17,951 nucleotides of DNA from Mycobacterium sp. (GTDB taxonomy: Bacteria; Actinomycetota; Actinomycetes; Mycobacteriales; Mycobacteriaceae), in contig JAFAQO010000273.1 in NCBI GenBank assembly GCA_019246375.1, positions 1 through 17,951 on the forward strand, written 5' to 3'. The translations under genes and the position numbers were made by a program. The notes beneath the pieces are model-generated. The model worked only from the letters and a program-made list of their open reading frames with translations, did no database searches and was not told where the DNA came from. Positions 10,829 to 16,733 of the stretch are shown here, piece by piece; positions within the stretch are counted from its first letter, which is position 1; each line of letters starts with the position of its first letter.

Positions 10829-10836
10829 GTGCCGGT

Positions 10837-11400
10837 ATGTGCGACGGCGCGGTGGCGCGGGCGCTGGTACTGGAGAGCCCGCGTCACCTGGTCGTCCGGG
10901 AGTTTCCTGTTCCGATGCTAGGCGACGACGATGCACTGGTGCGGGTGGCCGCCTGCGCGTTGTGTGGGACCGACCACGAGCAGTACACCGGTGAGTTGGC
11001 CGGCGGATTCGCATTTGTTCCGGGACATGAGACCGTCGGGACGATCGCGGCCGACGTTGTCGTGGACGTCACCGCCAAGGCGCCGGCGGCCTTTGCACAG
11101 ACGATTGCGCTGGCCCGTCCGGCGGGGACCGTCGTAGTCGCCGGCACCCGTGGTCTCGGCATTGATGCTCCCGGGTTCTCGCCGGATATGGTCGTGTTCA
11201 AGGAACTGCGTATCCTCGGCGCGCTCGGGGTCGACGTCACCGCCTACCGGGCCGCGGTCGAGCTGCTGGCATCAGGCCGATACCCATTTGAGAGCCTGCC
11301 CCGGCGCTGCGCAGGGCTCGACGAGGCCGACGACCTGCTCGCTGTGATGGCCGGCGAACGCGATGGCGCTGCGCCGGTGCACGGGGTGATCACGCCATGA
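10837..11400 (+). CDS. Internally deleted zinc-type alcohol dehydrogenase (remnant, probably inactive)
   Basis: The 187-residue frame is about half the length of a medium-chain zinc dehydrogenase (about 350-370). Residues 1-70 are the N-terminal half of the GroES-like domain with the catalytic zinc ligands Cys43 (CGTDHE) and His64 (PGHETVG). From about residue 72 the sequence jumps to ADVVVDVTAK, a segment that belongs at the end of the cofactor domain, and continues to a normal C-terminus. The structural-zinc cysteine lobe and the Rossmann GxGxxG are missing, so NAD(P) binding and catalysis are unlikely. The junction lies near 11047-11053 and keeps the reading frame. The intact relative I remember is Rv1530 (adh). 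The stop overlaps the next start by 4 bases (ATGA), so transcription through it may still drive the downstream gene, which could explain retention of an open frame. Confidence 0.8.
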   Translation: MCDGAVARALVLESPRHLVVREFPVPMLGDDDALVRVAACALCGTDHEQYTGELAGGFAFVPGHETVGTIAADVVVDVTAKAPAAFAQTIALARPAGTVVVAGTRGLGIDAPGFSPDMVVFKELRILGALGVDVTAYRAAVELLASGRYPFESLPRRCAGLDEADDLLAVMAGERDGAAPVHGVITP

Positions 11401-11972
11401 CTGACGCGCGCGTGCCCCGCCTGCCGGTCGACGAGGCCAAGGCCGCCGCCGACGAAGCGGGTGTGCCCAACTACATGGCCGAACTCGCGATCTTCCAAGT
11501 CTTGCTGAACCACCCCGTTCTGGCCCGCACCGTCAATGACCTGCTTGCCACCATGCTGTGGCATGGCACCCTTGACTCCCGGCTGCGTGAGTTGGTGATC
11601 ATGCGCATCGGCTGGCTCACCGCCTCGGATTACGAGTGGACCCATCACTGGCGTGTGGCACGAGGCTTGGGTGTCTCAGCCGATGACCTGCTCGGTGTAC
11701 GGGACTGGCAGGCCTACGACGGGTTCGGTCCCGCTGAGCGGGCGGTGCTGGCGGCCACCGATGACGTCCTACTTGACGGCGCCATCAGCGGCTCGACGTG
11801 GAGTGCGTGTGAACGCGAATTAGGCGCAGAGAAAGCCGTGCTCATCGAACTCGTCACCACCATCAGCGCATGGCGAATGGTTGCCTCGATCTTGCACAGC
11901 CTGCAGGTTGAGTTGGAAGACGGCGTCGATAGCTGGCCCCCGGACGGGCAGCCACCGCCAACGAGCGGGTAA
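11397..11972 (+). CDS. Carboxymuconolactone decarboxylase (CMD/AhpD-like) family protein
   Basis: A 191-residue helical protein of the CMD-like superfamily. The core runs from about residue 25 to 150: RLRELVIMRIGW (62-73), then the ExxxH pattern in YEWTHHWRVA (Glu80, His84). The CxxC thiol pair of AhpD is absent, as in many actinobacterial members that carry this E-H pattern instead, so peroxidase activity should not be assumed. No membrane segment or signal peptide is seen. It overlaps the adh remnant by ATGA, indicating translational coupling, and ends convergently 48 bp from the thioesterase gene. It corresponds by position and type to Rv1531. Its substrate is unknown. Confidence 0.85.
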   Translation: MTDARVPRLPVDEAKAAADEAGVPNYMAELAIFQVLLNHPVLARTVNDLLATMLWHGTLDSRLRELVIMRIGWLTASDYEWTHHWRVARGLGVSADDLLGVRDWQAYDGFGPAERAVLAATDDVLLDGAISGSTWSACERELGAEKAVLIELVTTISAWRMVASILHSLQVELEDGVDSWPPDGQPPPTSG

Positions 11973-11976
11973 CCAC

Positions 11977-12005
11977 TGCGAAGCCCCGCGCCTGGGTTCA
12001 TCGCA
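11977..12005. terminator. Candidate bidirectional terminator hairpin
   Basis: In the convergent gap, TGCGA-AGCCC (11977-11986) can pair with GGGTT-CA-TCGCA (11994-12005), giving a 10-pair stem with a 2-nt bulge and a 7-nt loop. No T-tract follows, so the hairpin is clear but a termination role is inferred from its place between two converging genes. Confidence 0.4.
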
Positions 12006-12020
12006 CGCTCAGCGCAGGAT

Positions 12021-12449
12021 TCAGACGATCCGATACGTCTGCACGCCGTGGGCGACCACATTGCCCTCAACGTCGGTGGCTGCGATCTCGGTGAAAGTCA
12101 GCTCCTTTCGCCGCCGCGCCGTCCGGGCACGGCACAGCAGGTCGCAGCGCTTGGCCGCGCCGGTGTACTGGATGCTCATCGCGACGGTGGAGCCGCGCAT
12201 TCCGCTGTCGAAGTCGTGGTTCGACCACGCCGCGGCGGCGCCTGCAGTGTCGATCACCGAGGCGATCACGCCACCGTGGAAGTAGGTGCCGTCGTTGGTG
12301 AGGTTATCTCGGAACGGCAGCCGGACGGTGACGTCGTCGGGTTCGTAGCGCTCGACCACGATCCCGAGCCACGCCAAGTACGGCGTCGTCGGCATCAAGT
12401 CGCGCACCGCTTGGCGGCGATTGTGCTGCTCGTCTGCAATCAGAGCCAT
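12021..12449 (-). CDS. PaaI-type hotdog-fold acyl-CoA thioesterase
   Basis: A 142-residue single hotdog domain of the PaaI/YbgC-like thioesterase family, which hydrolyses acyl- or aryl-CoA thioesters in the cytosol. The typical motif NDGTYFHGGVIASVIDTAG is visible: HGG at 58-60 lies at the N-cap of the central helix and Asp67 within it. MSIQYTGAA (91-99) is the expected beta strand. The frame is open further upstream to 12722, but that extension covers the divergent promoter and the next gene, so I chose the ATG at 12449. A -10-like TACGGT sits 7 nt upstream, suggesting a leaderless message. It corresponds to Rv1532c by position. It diverges from the nitronate monooxygenase operon across 58 bp and probably shares its control. 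Confidence 0.87.
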   Translation of the reverse strand: MALIADEQHNRRQAVRDLMPTTPYLAWLGIVVERYEPDDVTVRLPFRDNLTNDGTYFHGGVIASVIDTAGAAAAWSNHDFDSGMRGSTVAMSIQYTGAAKRCDLLCRARTARRRKELTFTEIAATDVEGNVVAHGVQTYRIV

Positions 12450-12456
12450 GGTCGGC

Positions 12457-12484
12457 ACCGTACCGGATTCGATTGACACATCAA
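12457..12484 (-). promoter_or_regulatory. Candidate leaderless promoter of the thioesterase gene
   Basis: On the minus strand TTGATG (12479-12484) and TACGGT (12457-12462) are spaced 16 nt apart, and the ATG at 12449 follows after 7 nt. It overlaps the inverted repeat at 12471-12486. Confidence 0.45.
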
Positions 12485-12486
12485 TC
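12471..12486. promoter_or_regulatory. Inverted repeat, candidate TetR operator in the divergent promoter region
   Basis: GATTGA-CACA-TCAATC is a perfect 6-bp inverted repeat with a 4-nt spacer. It covers the -35 elements of both divergent promoters, where a bound repressor would block both. The TetR-family gene at 13632 is the second gene of the plus-strand operon, making it the natural candidate ligand. The assignment is inferred from position. Confidence 0.5.
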
Positions 12487-12501
12487 AGTAACTCGTAGCG
12501 T
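12473..12501 (+). promoter_or_regulatory. Candidate leaderless promoter of the NMO-TetR-BVMO operon
   Basis: TTGACA (12473-12478, a perfect -35) and TAGCGT (12496-12501, TAnnnT -10) are spaced 17 nt, with the GTG start at 12508 6 nt further on. No Shine-Dalgarno sequence precedes the GTG. Confidence 0.55.
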
Positions 12502-12507
12502 CGTGCC

Positions 12508-13635
12508 GTGCGAACCCGAGTCGCCGATCTGCTCGGCGTGGAGTTTCCGATCTGCGCGTTCAGCCACTGCCGCGACGTCGTGGCCGCGGTCTCCAATGCC
12601 GGCGGGTTCGGCATTCTGGGCGCCGTCGCGCACAGCCCCGCGCGGCTAGACACCGAGCTGAGTTGGATCGAAGAGCAGACCGGGGGCAAGCCGTACGGTG
12701 TGGATCTGCTGCTGCCGCCCAACTACGTCGGCGCCAAGCAGGGCGGGATCGATGCGGAGCAGGTCCGGGCGCTGTTGCCCGACGAGCATCGCGCGTTCGT
12801 CGACGACCTGCTCGCCCGATACGGCATCGCGGTGTCGCCCAACGATGAGCGCCGGGCGATCGTTGGGGGGCTTAACATTTCGCCGAAGGGATACCAGCCG
12901 TTGCTTGACGTCGCGTTCGCGCATGACATCCGGCTCGTCGCGAGCGCGCTTGGGCCGCCACCGCCCGATCTTGTCGAGCGGGCGCACGACAACGATGTTC
13001 TGGTGGCTGCCCTGGCCGGCACCACCGAGCACGCGCGCCGGCACGCCGCCGCCGGTCTCGATCTGGTGGTTGCGCAGGGCACCGAGGCCGGCGGGCACAC
13101 CGGCGAGGTGGCGACGATGGTGCTGGTGCCCGAAGTCGTCGATGCCGTCGCTCCCCTCCCGGTGCTGGCTGCGGGCGGAATTGCCCGCGGTCGCCAAATC
13201 GCGGCGGCGTTGGCCTTGGGCGCCGAAGGCGTGTGGTGCGGATCGGTGTGGCTCACCACCGAAGAAGCCGAGACCACCCCGGTGGTCAAGGACAAGTTCC
13301 TGGCCGCAACGTCGTCGGACACGGTGCGGTCTCGGTCACTGACCGGCAAGCCCGCTCGCATGCTGCGGACCGCCTGGACCGACGAGTGGGAACGCCGCGA
13401 CAGCCCCGAGCCGCTCGGCATGCCGCTGCAAACAGCGCTGGTCGGCGACTCGCAATTCCGCATCAATCAGGTCGCCAACCAGCCGGACGCAAAGGCCCGC
13501 GAGCTGGCGACCTACTTCGTTGGCCAGGTGGTCGGCTCACTGGACAAAGTGCGGCCGGCGCGGTCGGTGGTGCTCGACATGGTGTCTGAATTCATCGACG
13601 CCGTCGGACAATTGGAGCAGCTGGTCGACCGGTGA
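12508..13635 (+). CDS. Nitronate monooxygenase / 2-nitropropane dioxygenase family, FMN-dependent
   Basis: A 375-residue TIM-barrel flavoprotein of the nitronate monooxygenase family, which oxidises alkyl nitronates or related carbanionic substrates using FMN and O2. The family pattern is clear: FPICAFSHCRDVVAAVSNAGG at the N-terminus, QGTEAGGHTG (190-199) with the glycine- and histidine-containing loop, and AAGGIARGRQ (221-230) followed by ALALGAEGVWCGS, the phosphate-binding end of the barrel. The GTG start is preferred from the promoter spacing and because the family begins close to the RVADLLGVEFPI segment. The stop overlaps the TetR start (GTGA), indicating coupled translation. It corresponds to Rv1533. 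Its physiological substrate in mycobacteria is not known to me; detoxification of nitro compounds or a lipid-oxidation role are both possible. Confidence 0.88.
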   Translation: MRTRVADLLGVEFPICAFSHCRDVVAAVSNAGGFGILGAVAHSPARLDTELSWIEEQTGGKPYGVDLLLPPNYVGAKQGGIDAEQVRALLPDEHRAFVDDLLARYGIAVSPNDERRAIVGGLNISPKGYQPLLDVAFAHDIRLVASALGPPPPDLVERAHDNDVLVAALAGTTEHARRHAAAGLDLVVAQGTEAGGHTGEVATMVLVPEVVDAVAPLPVLAAGGIARGRQIAAALALGAEGVWCGSVWLTTEEAETTPVVKDKFLAATSSDTVRSRSLTGKPARMLRTAWTDEWERRDSPEPLGMPLQTALVGDSQFRINQVANQPDAKARELATYFVGQVVGSLDKVRPARSVVLDMVSEFIDAVGQLEQLVDR

Positions 13636-14324
13636 GGACGACCAGCAACGCGCCGACGCGCCGGCGCCGTGCCGTCAGCGAAGAAGACAAGTCTGCGCGC
13701 CGCGACGAGATCCTTGCCTCAGCCAAGAATGTCTTTGCGCGCAAGGGTTTTCACTCTACAACCATTGCCGACATCGCCAAAGAGGCCGGCTTGGCTTACG
13801 GATCGGTCTACTGGTATTTCGACTCGAAAGACGACTTGTTTCACGCGTTGATGGCGAGTGAGGAGCACGCACTGCGCGCACATGTCGCGGCCGCGCTCGG
13901 TTCTCACCCCGAAAACGAGAATGGCGAGGCGCCCTTTCGTACCGCGGTGCAGGCGACGTTCGAGTTCTTCGAAGCCGATAAGGCGACGGTCAAGCTGCTG
14001 TTTCGCGACGCATATGCGTTGGGTGACGGGTTCGAAAAGCACCTCGGCGGCATCTATGAACGGTTCATCGACGACATCGAAACCTTCATCGTTGCCGGCC
14101 AGAAGCGCCGCCAGGTGGTACCCGCACCACCCCGGATGGTGGCCTACACGCTGGCCGCGGTGATCGGCCAGTTGGCGCACCGACGGCTGGCCACCAACGA
14201 CGGTGTGACGGCAGCCGAGGTCGCCGACTTTGTCGTCTCACTGGTCCTCGACGGACTGCGGCCTCGAGACGCGAGCCCAGCTCGCCCCCTCGCCGATCCC
14301 CAGCCCGCATCGTCGTCAGGTTGA
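13632..14324 (+). CDS. TetR/AcrR-family transcriptional regulator
   Basis: A 230-residue regulator. The N-terminal DNA-binding domain spans about 20-70: RRDEILASAKNVFARKGF is helix 1, and the helix-turn-helix lies at about 42-64 (STTIADIAKEAGLAYGSVYWYF), which is typical of TetR proteins. The C-terminal part is a helical ligand-binding domain (about 85-210) with no recognisable specificity, and the last 20 residues are Pro/Ser-rich. Ligands of such regulators beside flavoenzymes and thioesterases are often acyl-CoAs or enzyme substrates, but that is inference. It overlaps the nitronate monooxygenase stop by 4 bases and is followed 1 nt later by the monooxygenase gene. It probably represses its own operon and the divergent thioesterase through the palindrome at 12471-12486. 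It corresponds to Rv1534. Confidence 0.92.
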   Translation: MRTTSNAPTRRRRAVSEEDKSARRDEILASAKNVFARKGFHSTTIADIAKEAGLAYGSVYWYFDSKDDLFHALMASEEHALRAHVAAALGSHPENENGEAPFRTAVQATFEFFEADKATVKLLFRDAYALGDGFEKHLGGIYERFIDDIETFIVAGQKRRQVVPAPPRMVAYTLAAVIGQLAHRRLATNDGVTAAEVADFVVSLVLDGLRPRDASPARPLADPQPASSSG

Positions 14325-14325
14325 A

Positions 14326-15774
14326 ATGCCTGACTTGAGGTTCGTCATCGTCGGCGCCGGGATGGCCGGAGTGCTGAGCGCCATCAAACTGCGCGAGGCC
14401 GGGTTCACCGATATCACGGTGTACGAGAAAGCCGACCGGCTCGGTGGCACGTGGCGGGAAAACACCTACCCGGGCATAGCGTGCGACGTACCGTCGCACC
14501 TCTACACCTACACGTTCGCCCCCAATCCGGAATGGAGCCATGCGTTTCCGCCCGGGCCGGAGGTCCTCGCCTACTTCGAGAGCGTCGCGCGCCGCCACGG
14601 CGTCGACGCGTTGATCCGCTACGGACGTGAGGTGCGTCGCCTCGAGCACGACGGAAGTCGTTGGCTTGTAGAGATGTCCACGGGCGAACGTGACGAGGCC
14701 GACGTCGTGATAGCCGCTACCGGCGTGCTGCACCATCCGCGCTATCCCGACATCGACGGCCTCGACAAGTTCGGCGGCAGCGTGTTTCACAGCTCCCGCT
14801 GGGACCACAGCGCGCCCCTGGCCGGTGCTCGTGTCGGCGTGATCGGCACCGGCTCGTCGGCGGTGCAGATCGTCGGAGCCGTCACCGACGTCGTGGGGGA
14901 GCTACACCTTTTCCAGCGCACTCCACAGTGGATCCTGCCGGTGCAAAACCCGCCCGTCGACGACGGGGTCCGGGCCCGCTACCGGGCCGACCCGTCGGCG
15001 CTGACCCAGTTGCGCGCCGAACTCAACGTCAACTTCATCCAGAGCTTCGCCAACGCGGTCGTGGACGCCGACTCCCCCGCACTGAAGAATCTGGAGCAGC
15101 TGGCCCGCGCCAACCTCAACGACAGTGTGACCGATCCCGTGCTGCGCGAACGGCTGCGGCCGGACTACCGGGCCGGATGCAAGCGGTTGATCATCTCGCC
15201 GAACTTCTACGACGCCATCCAGCGGCCGAATGCGCACCTGGTCACCGAACGCATCTCCCGAGTCGAAGCCGACGGGGTGCGTACCGCCGACGGGGCGCTG
15301 CACTGCCTGGACACGCTGGTGCTCGCCACCGGCTTCCGGGTCGACCGCTTCCTGCGGCCGATGGAAGTCGTGGGCCGCAAGGGCGTCCGCCTCGACGATG
15401 TGTGGCGGCGGCGGCCGTTCGCGTACCTGTCGGTGTCGGTGCCCGACTTTCCTAACCTGTTCATGCTCAACGGGCCCAATGGACCGGTCGGCAACTTTTC
15501 GCTGATCGACGTCGCCGAGGCCCAGTTCAGCTACGTGATGCAGCTCATCGATCTGCTGCAGGCCGGCGAATGCCGCCAGATCAACGCCTCTCACCAGGCG
15601 ACCACCCGATTCGAAGCCGAGCGCGTCAAAGCCGCGCAGAAGACTGTCTGGGTGACCGGCTGCCGCAGCTGGTACCTCGATGATCGCGGCGTTCCGGTGG
15701 CGTGGCCGTGGAGCTTCACCCGGTTCGGGGAGGCCATGCGGCGCCCGGTCCTCGACGACTACGAACTCCGATAG
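14326..15774 (+). CDS. Flavin-containing (Baeyer-Villiger-type) monooxygenase
   Basis: A 482-residue FAD/NADPH monooxygenase. The FAD-binding GxGxxG is at 10-15 (GAGMAG). RLGGTWREN follows near residue 40, a conserved FAD-contact segment. The Baeyer-Villiger fingerprint FxGxxxHxxxWD is exact at 149-160 (F149, G151, H155, W159, D160), and the NADPH-binding GTGSSA is at 174-179. Family members insert oxygen into ketones or oxidise S/N atoms; EthA is a mycobacterial relative. The substrate here is unknown. The ATG at 14326 is chosen because the Rossmann strand starts at residue 5 and it lies 1 nt after the TetR stop; the open frame reaches back to 14230 only by overlapping TetR. I do not recall an equivalent gene between Rv1534 and Rv1535 in M. 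tuberculosis, so it may be an addition or a loss there. Length is close to the family norm of about 490-550. Confidence 0.92.
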   Translation: MPDLRFVIVGAGMAGVLSAIKLREAGFTDITVYEKADRLGGTWRENTYPGIACDVPSHLYTYTFAPNPEWSHAFPPGPEVLAYFESVARRHGVDALIRYGREVRRLEHDGSRWLVEMSTGERDEADVVIAATGVLHHPRYPDIDGLDKFGGSVFHSSRWDHSAPLAGARVGVIGTGSSAVQIVGAVTDVVGELHLFQRTPQWILPVQNPPVDDGVRARYRADPSALTQLRAELNVNFIQSFANAVVDADSPALKNLEQLARANLNDSVTDPVLRERLRPDYRAGCKRLIISPNFYDAIQRPNAHLVTERISRVEADGVRTADGALHCLDTLVLATGFRVDRFLRPMEVVGRKGVRLDDVWRRRPFAYLSVSVPDFPNLFMLNGPNGPVGNFSLIDVAEAQFSYVMQLIDLLQAGECRQINASHQATTRFEAERVKAAQKTVWVTGCRSWYLDDRGVPVAWPWSFTRFGEAMRRPVLDDYELR

Positions 15775-15847
15775 CGGACCTTTTCGCTGGCCACGCCGGG
15801 TTACCGTATGGAAGCCGTAAATTCACTAACACGCCAGGCCGAAATAT

Positions 15848-15876
15848 TTGACCCGATCCGGTTGTTCGTGCATTAT
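15848..15876 (+). promoter_or_regulatory. Promoter of the M-box transcript
   Basis: TTGACC (15848-15853) and CATTAT (15871-15876) are spaced exactly 17 nt. Transcription would begin near 15883, immediately at the 5' strand of the riboswitch P1 helix, which supports both calls. Confidence 0.65.
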
Positions 15877-15883
15877 CGAGTCA

Positions 15884-16047
15884 GCACCTCGTTAGGTGAG
15901 GCGGCTACACGAATATAGGCCACTGACCCCGAACGTCGAGAGACGCCCCGGGTCAGGACAGCTCCTCCCGGCTTAAGGGTTGAGCCCAAGTGGCTTCCGG
16001 GTGACCGGACACGTCGTGTGGTGTCGAAGCTCTAGCGAGAGGGGTGC
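15884..16047 (+). promoter_or_regulatory. M-box (ykoK) magnesium-sensing riboswitch
   Basis: The aptamer is recognised from its conserved blocks in the right order: GTTAGGTGAGGC just inside the first helix (15891-15902), AGACGCC in the middle (15941-15947) and AGCTCTAGCGA near the 3' end (16028-16038). P1 pairs GCACCTC (15884-15890) with GGGGTGC (16041-16047), with one G-U pair. An internal stem CTGACCC / GGGTCAG (15923-15929 with 15950-15956) is perfect. M-box RNAs fold on Mg2+ and usually switch expression off when Mg2+ is plentiful. From memory, M. tuberculosis has one in front of Rv1535. No T-rich terminator follows the aptamer here, so control may be through Rho-dependent termination or translation. 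Confidence 0.88.
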
Positions 16048-16129
16048 GGTTGCTGACGCCGACGGTCGTCGGGTTCTGCACTCCTTCAGTGCGCGTAATT
16101 AATGCGGGTTTCCGCACATGGCGTGGCGT

Positions 16130-16139
16130 AAGGAGGTGA
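16130..16139 (+). promoter_or_regulatory. Unusually strong Shine-Dalgarno site of the leader uORF
   Basis: AAGGAGGTGA is complementary to the 16S rRNA 3' end over all ten bases and lies 8 nt before the ATG at 16148. It is stronger than any other ribosome site in this window. Confidence 0.75.
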
Positions 16140-16147
16140 GGGACTAC

Positions 16148-16228
16148 ATGAGTTCCAGTGAGAGTCCGGACCGATATCCGGATTCCGTTTCGTCCCAATC
16201 CGGTCTGCGGCACGCCGTTTTCAGCTGA
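16148..16228 (+). CDS. 26-codon upstream ORF in the M-box leader (leader peptide)
   Basis: The frame starts MSSSESPDRYPDSV and ends RHAVFS with a TGA at 16226-16228. It has a near-perfect ribosome site and correct spacing, so I expect it to be translated. The peptide is Ser-rich and hydrophilic with no membrane segment or known domain, so it may matter more for the act of translation than for the product. A 7-bp hairpin, CCGGATT / AATCCGG (16178-16184 with 16197-16203), lies inside the reading frame and would be opened by a passing ribosome. It lies 101 nt after the riboswitch and 87 nt before the next gene, in a different frame. I do not know whether a homologue has been described. Confidence 0.6.
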   Translation: MSSSESPDRYPDSVSSQSGLRHAVFS

Positions 16229-16315
16229 GCTAGATGCGGGTGATGCCTCAGAAACCAGGCGGACGAGACGTCAAGAGTCCACAACGACCGTTTGATTCCC
16301 GTCTAGGAGGCAACC

Positions 16316-16531
16316 ATGACCGCTGTTCTGTACGACGAAGTGGTAACGACGGCACCCGCGCCGCAGCTGACGCTGGTGTCGGCGCCGAAGCAAGTTTCGA
16401 AGCGGCGTAGCCAGCCGGTTGTTGCCGGAGGTGACCCGCTGGTCGACGGGGCTGCTCGTCTGTTGAGCGTTCCGTTGCGGCACCTGTACGCAGCGCTGTG
16501 GCGTGCAGGAGTGCTCGAAGTCGGGGCCTAG
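16316..16531 (+). CDS. Small conserved mycobacterial protein of unknown function (Rv1535-like), M-box controlled
   Basis: A 71-residue protein with no domain I recognise. The first 35 residues are Ala/Pro/Val-rich and probably flexible, with a basic patch KQVSKRRSQ (25-33). Residues 40-68 (DPLVDGAARLLSVPLRHLYAALWRAG, split by no proline except P53) should form one or two amphipathic helices that could sit on a membrane or bind a partner. There is no classical transmembrane helix or signal peptide. AGGAGG at 16305-16310 lies 5 nt before the ATG, a strong ribosome site. A potential hairpin (AGACG at 16266-16270 with CGTCT at 16300-16304) ends directly before that site. By position and leader it corresponds to Rv1535. 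A strong terminator follows, so it is the only large gene of this unit. Expression should rise when Mg2+ is scarce. Confidence 0.8.
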   Translation: MTAVLYDEVVTTAPAPQLTLVSAPKQVSKRRSQPVVAGGDPLVDGAARLLSVPLRHLYAALWRAGVLEVGA

Positions 16532-16594
16532 TCCGATGACTGGCGACCCAGCACTTCCCGTGTCCTATCGGCTTCTCTCACACCGCAGTCCCTG

Positions 16595-16640
16595 GTTGCC
16601 AGGCCGCTAACCGTTCTCCCCGCGGCCTGGCAACTTTCTG
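16595..16640 (+). terminator. Intrinsic terminator of the M-box unit
   Basis: GTTGCCAGGCCGC (16595-16607) and GCGGCCTGGCAAC (16622-16634) are perfect 13-bp arms around a 14-nt loop, followed by TTTCTGTT. This is one of the few clear hairpin-plus-T terminators in the window. The T run is short, and on the other strand it lies just past the lipase stop. Confidence 0.8.
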
Positions 16641-16733
16641 TTGGCGGTGCTGCGGACGCGCTTCCTCGAACGCGGCGCTCAGTAAACACCGGTTGCCTCC
16701 ACTTTCACACTGAGCCGCTCGCCCACTCACTGC

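Larger units (their letters stand above)
10060..10836. other. Non-coding divergent region with AT-rich island (pks / adh control region)
   Basis: About 780 bp separate the pks start from the adh start, and no open frame here looks like a gene. The part nearest pks has normal GC content and may be the pks leader. From about 10550 to 10710 the DNA is clearly AT-rich, unlike the flanks, and includes the palindrome TTGTTAACAA (10607-10616). The motif GTTAAC occurs three times (10257-10262, 10305-10310, 10609-10614). In the remembered M. tuberculosis order a fadD24 gene lies between papA4 and adh; nothing recognisable of it remains. AT-rich islands beside mycobacterial lipid loci are often Lsr2-bound, but that is inference. 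I cannot place the pks promoter with confidence. Confidence 0.6.
15775..16147. other. Non-coding leader region holding a promoter and an M-box riboswitch
   Basis: This stretch contains no gene. It holds a promoter (15848-15876), the M-box aptamer (15884-16047) and two small hairpins, GCACT-CCTTC-AGTGC (16078-16092) and TGCGG-GTTT-CCGCA (16103-16116), just before the uORF ribosome site. Confidence 0.8.

Noticed and set aside
10731..10994. 87-codon plus-strand frame overlapping the adh start
   Set aside because: Its second half is adh read in the wrong frame (Arg/Gly-rich), so only about 35 codons are unexplained and they match nothing I know.
14086..14808. 240-codon minus-strand frame across the tetR-BVMO junction
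   Set aside because: Antisense to two well-supported genes with intact motifs; composition is that of a shadow frame.
16048..16129. Intrinsic terminator directly after the M-box
   Set aside because: The two small hairpins present have no following T-tract, so a Rho-independent switch is not supported.
16102..16131. 9-codon frame just before the uORF ribosome site
   Set aside because: It lacks a Shine-Dalgarno sequence and is too short to judge; mentioned only because its stop touches the uORF ribosome site.
16234..16413. Frame from ATG at 16234 overlapping the start of the 71-codon gene
   Set aside because: No ribosome site, and it reads the downstream gene in a wrong frame.
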